In this document: piece after piece, positions 62,591 to 64,000 of the stretch
Layout of the letters: every line of letters begins with the position of its first letter
How positions within the stretch are numbered: the stretch's first letter is position 1
Source of the DNA: Aeromonas sp. FDAARGOS 1405
GTDB taxonomy: Bacteria > Pseudomonadota > Gammaproteobacteria > Enterobacterales > Aeromonadaceae
NCBI RefSeq assembly: GCF_019048265.1
Contig: NZ_CP077311.1
Span: 2,551,001-2,615,000, forward strand
Direction of reading: 5' to 3'
DNA: 64,000 bases
Made by a program: the position numbers and the translations under genes
The notes under the pieces: model-generated
Told to the model about the DNA's origin: nothing
Database searches by the model: none
The model's input: only the letters and a program-made list of their open reading frames with translations

Positions 62591-63385
62591 GTGAGTTTTA
62601 ACGTGAAAGGCAAGGTAGCCGTGGTAACGGGCGGCTCATCGGGGATCGGGCTGGAAACCGTGCGGTTGTTACTGGCCGAGGGGGCACGAGTTGCCTGGTG
62701 TGGGCGCAATACCGAGCGTTTGGCTACCTCGCTGGCCGAGATGTTGGCCAGCTTTCCCGAGGACAACTGCATGGCTTACCCGTGCGATGTACTCGATAAA
62801 GAGGCGGTGACGGCCTTTGCTGCGGCGGTCGAGGCCCGTTTTGGCGGTACCGACATGTTGATCAACAACGCCGGTCAGGGACGTGTCTCCAACTTTGAGC
62901 AGACCGACGATGAGCAGTGGTTGGCAGAGAGCCGGCTGAAAACATTCAGTGTCATCTATCCCATCAAGGCTTTTTTGGATCAGCTGACGCGCTCGCCATG
63001 CCCCTCCATCACCAATGTCAATTCGTTGCTGGCATTACAGCCAGAGCCACACATGATTGCGACCTCGGCCGCTCGGGCCGCCCTGTTAAACCTGACCCAC
63101 TCATTGGCTCATGAGTTTGCCGCCAAGGGGATCCGGGTTAATTCCATCTTGCTCGGCATGGTGGAGTCGGAGCAGTGGCGTCGCCGCTTTGCCGAACGCA
63201 GCGAGCAACAGCTGAGTTGGGAGGAGTGGACACAGGGGATCGCTGCACGCAGGGGCATACCCATGGGACGGTTGGGCAAACCCGAAGAGCCTGCCCGTGC
63301 GCTGATTTTTTTGGCCTCGCCACTGGCGGCCTATACCACCGGGGCAGCGCTCGATGTCTCGGGTGGCTTTAACAGGCACCTCTAG
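62591..63385 (+). CDS. Short-chain dehydrogenase-like protein lacking the YxxxK dyad
   Basis: 264 residues from GTG 62591. Clear SDR Rossmann fold (TGGSSGIG near residue 14, 'NNAGQG', C-terminal 'GAALDVSGG'). At the catalytic position the sequence is 'IATSAARAALLNLTHSLA': by alignment Tyr is Thr and Lys is Arg. The Ser region 'NVNSLLAL' is kept. The protein may bind NAD(P) without being an ordinary dehydrogenase, or use another mechanism. Two nt after the hydrolase gene. Confidence 0.75.
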   Translation: MSFNVKGKVAVVTGGSSGIGLETVRLLLAEGARVAWCGRNTERLATSLAEMLASFPEDNCMAYPCDVLDKEAVTAFAAAVEARFGGTDMLINNAGQGRVSNFEQTDDEQWLAESRLKTFSVIYPIKAFLDQLTRSPCPSITNVNSLLALQPEPHMIATSAARAALLNLTHSLAHEFAAKGIRVNSILLGMVESEQWRRRFAERSEQQLSWEEWTQGIAARRGIPMGRLGKPEEPARALIFLASPLAAYTTGAALDVSGGFNRHL

Positions 63386-63393
63386 GAGAGATG

Positions 63394-64000
63394 ATGAAAC
63401 AACTGATGATGGTGGGCTTTGGTGCCATGGCCCGTGAGGTGATGACGCTGCTGCCTGAGGATCTGATGCTGAAATGGGTCGTGGTGCCCCCGGCCAGCGT
63501 GGCACTGGTGCAAGCCGAGTTGGGACCCGCCGTGACGGTGCTGAGCCGGATTGAAGAGTGTACGGCAAGCCCGGATCTGGTGGTGGAGTGTGCTGGGCAG
63601 GCGGCCGTGCGTGAGCACGGGGCGGCGATATTGACCCGGGGTTGGACGCTGGGGCTCATCTCGGTGGGCGCGCTGGCCGATGAGACCCTCACCCGGCAAC
63701 TGCGGGAGGCCGCCCGTCAGGGGGGCGGCACCATGCTGGTGCTCGCCGGAGCCATCGCCGGGATCGATGGTCTAGCCGCCGCCCGCGAGGGGGGGCTGGA
63801 GTCGGTCACCTATCAGGGGCGCAAGAGTCCCCAGAGTTGGCGAGGGAGTTATGCCGAGCGATTGATCGATCTGGCCCGGATCTCTGAACCGACAACTTTC
63901 TTTCGCGGGTCAGCCCGGGAGGCGGCCATGCTGTTTCCTGCTAATGCCAACGTGGCTGCCACCATCGCGCTGGCCGGGTTGGGCATGGATCGTACTCAGG
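63394..64000 (+). CDS. Aspartate dehydrogenase-like protein (partial, runs off the window)
   Basis: 202 codons visible, open to the right edge. N-terminal Rossmann 'MVGFGAMAREVM', then 'VVECAGQAAVREHG', 'SVGALAD', 'GGGTMLVLAGAIAGIDGLAAA' and 'FPANANVAATIALAG', the pattern of L-aspartate dehydrogenase (NadX-type) family proteins. TAGGAG lies 5 nt before ATG 63394, and ATG 63391 is an alternative. In this cluster it may act on a related amino or imino acid rather than feed NAD synthesis. Confidence 0.75.
   Translation, partial: MKQLMMVGFGAMAREVMTLLPEDLMLKWVVVPPASVALVQAELGPAVTVLSRIEECTASPDLVVECAGQAAVREHGAAILTRGWTLGLISVGALADETLTRQLREAARQGGGTMLVLAGAIAGIDGLAAAREGGLESVTYQGRKSPQSWRGSYAERLIDLARISEPTTFFRGSAREAAMLFPANANVAATIALAGLGMDRTQ

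Noticed and set aside
53432..64000. A proven genomic island with attachment sites at tRNA-Ser
   Set aside because: Although the cluster starts after a tRNA gene, I see no second copy of the tRNA 3' end and no integrase in this window. Kept only as a possibility.

Overview
The window looks like a chromosomal stretch of an Aeromonas-type gammaproteobacterium. The host backbone is high in GC and carries HexR/Glk/PykA, YccA-YccS-TusE, YgiQ and SfcA-type malic enzyme genes. It also carries an Shewanella/Aeromonas-style formate dehydrogenase cluster. The genus is inferred from gene content and protein similarity I recognise; no search was run.

Layout. 1-3.7 kb: a soluble double-PAS chemotaxis transducer, a DUF3332 lipoprotein and an HD-GYP phosphodiesterase. 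3.7-9.6 kb (minus): a FUSC-family membrane protein, then a compact operon reading tupA, two mini-ORFs, tupB, tupC, mobA and a fused mobB-moeA (tungstate uptake plus molybdopterin cofactor maturation). 9.9-13.4 kb: an NtrC-family sigma-54 activator and its sensor kinase. 13.4-25.1 kb: formate dehydrogenase genes in two divergent blocks. These are a HTH/periplasmic-binding-like regulator and fdhD on minus, and DUF3305, DUF3306, a 4Fe-4S protein, a TorD-like chaperone, a small TAT protein and fdhABC on plus. An AT-rich secreted-protein gene sits between the blocks. Sigma-54 type -24/-12 elements precede four of these transcription units, and a GGACA-N3-TGTCC palindrome occurs both at the tupA/regulator intergenic region and before the fdh 4Fe-4S gene. 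This suggests one two-component, sigma-54 regulon joining tungstate uptake, cofactor insertion and formate oxidation.

25-43.7 kb is mostly housekeeping: a PliG-like lysozyme inhibitor, malic enzyme, uracil permease, a binding protein/chemoreceptor pair, glucokinase, HexR, pyruvate kinase, a SYLF protein and YgiQ. It also holds a striking secreted Hint (intein/hedgehog-like) protein with a Gly/Ser linker and five 21-residue repeats. 43.7-48.8 kb is a variable zone: a lone AT-rich AAA/STAND-like ATPase, a MINPP-like phosphatase lipoprotein, and a Y1 (RAYT-type) transposase element with 19-bp perfect terminal inverted repeats next to a truncated LysR-type gene. 48.8-53.5 kb returns to backbone (MviM-like oxidoreductase, tusE, yccS, yccA) and ends at tRNA-Ser(TGA).

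53.9-64 kb, just after the tRNA, is a single-direction accessory catabolic cluster. It has an IclR regulator, Rieske ferredoxin, small HTH-like protein, Rieske oxygenase, two SDRs, an extradiol-type VOC dioxygenase, ferredoxin reductase, MFS transporter, cupin, alpha/beta hydrolase and an aspartate-dehydrogenase-like protein cut by the window edge. It reads like an aromatic ring-hydroxylation and meta-cleavage pathway with an unknown substrate.
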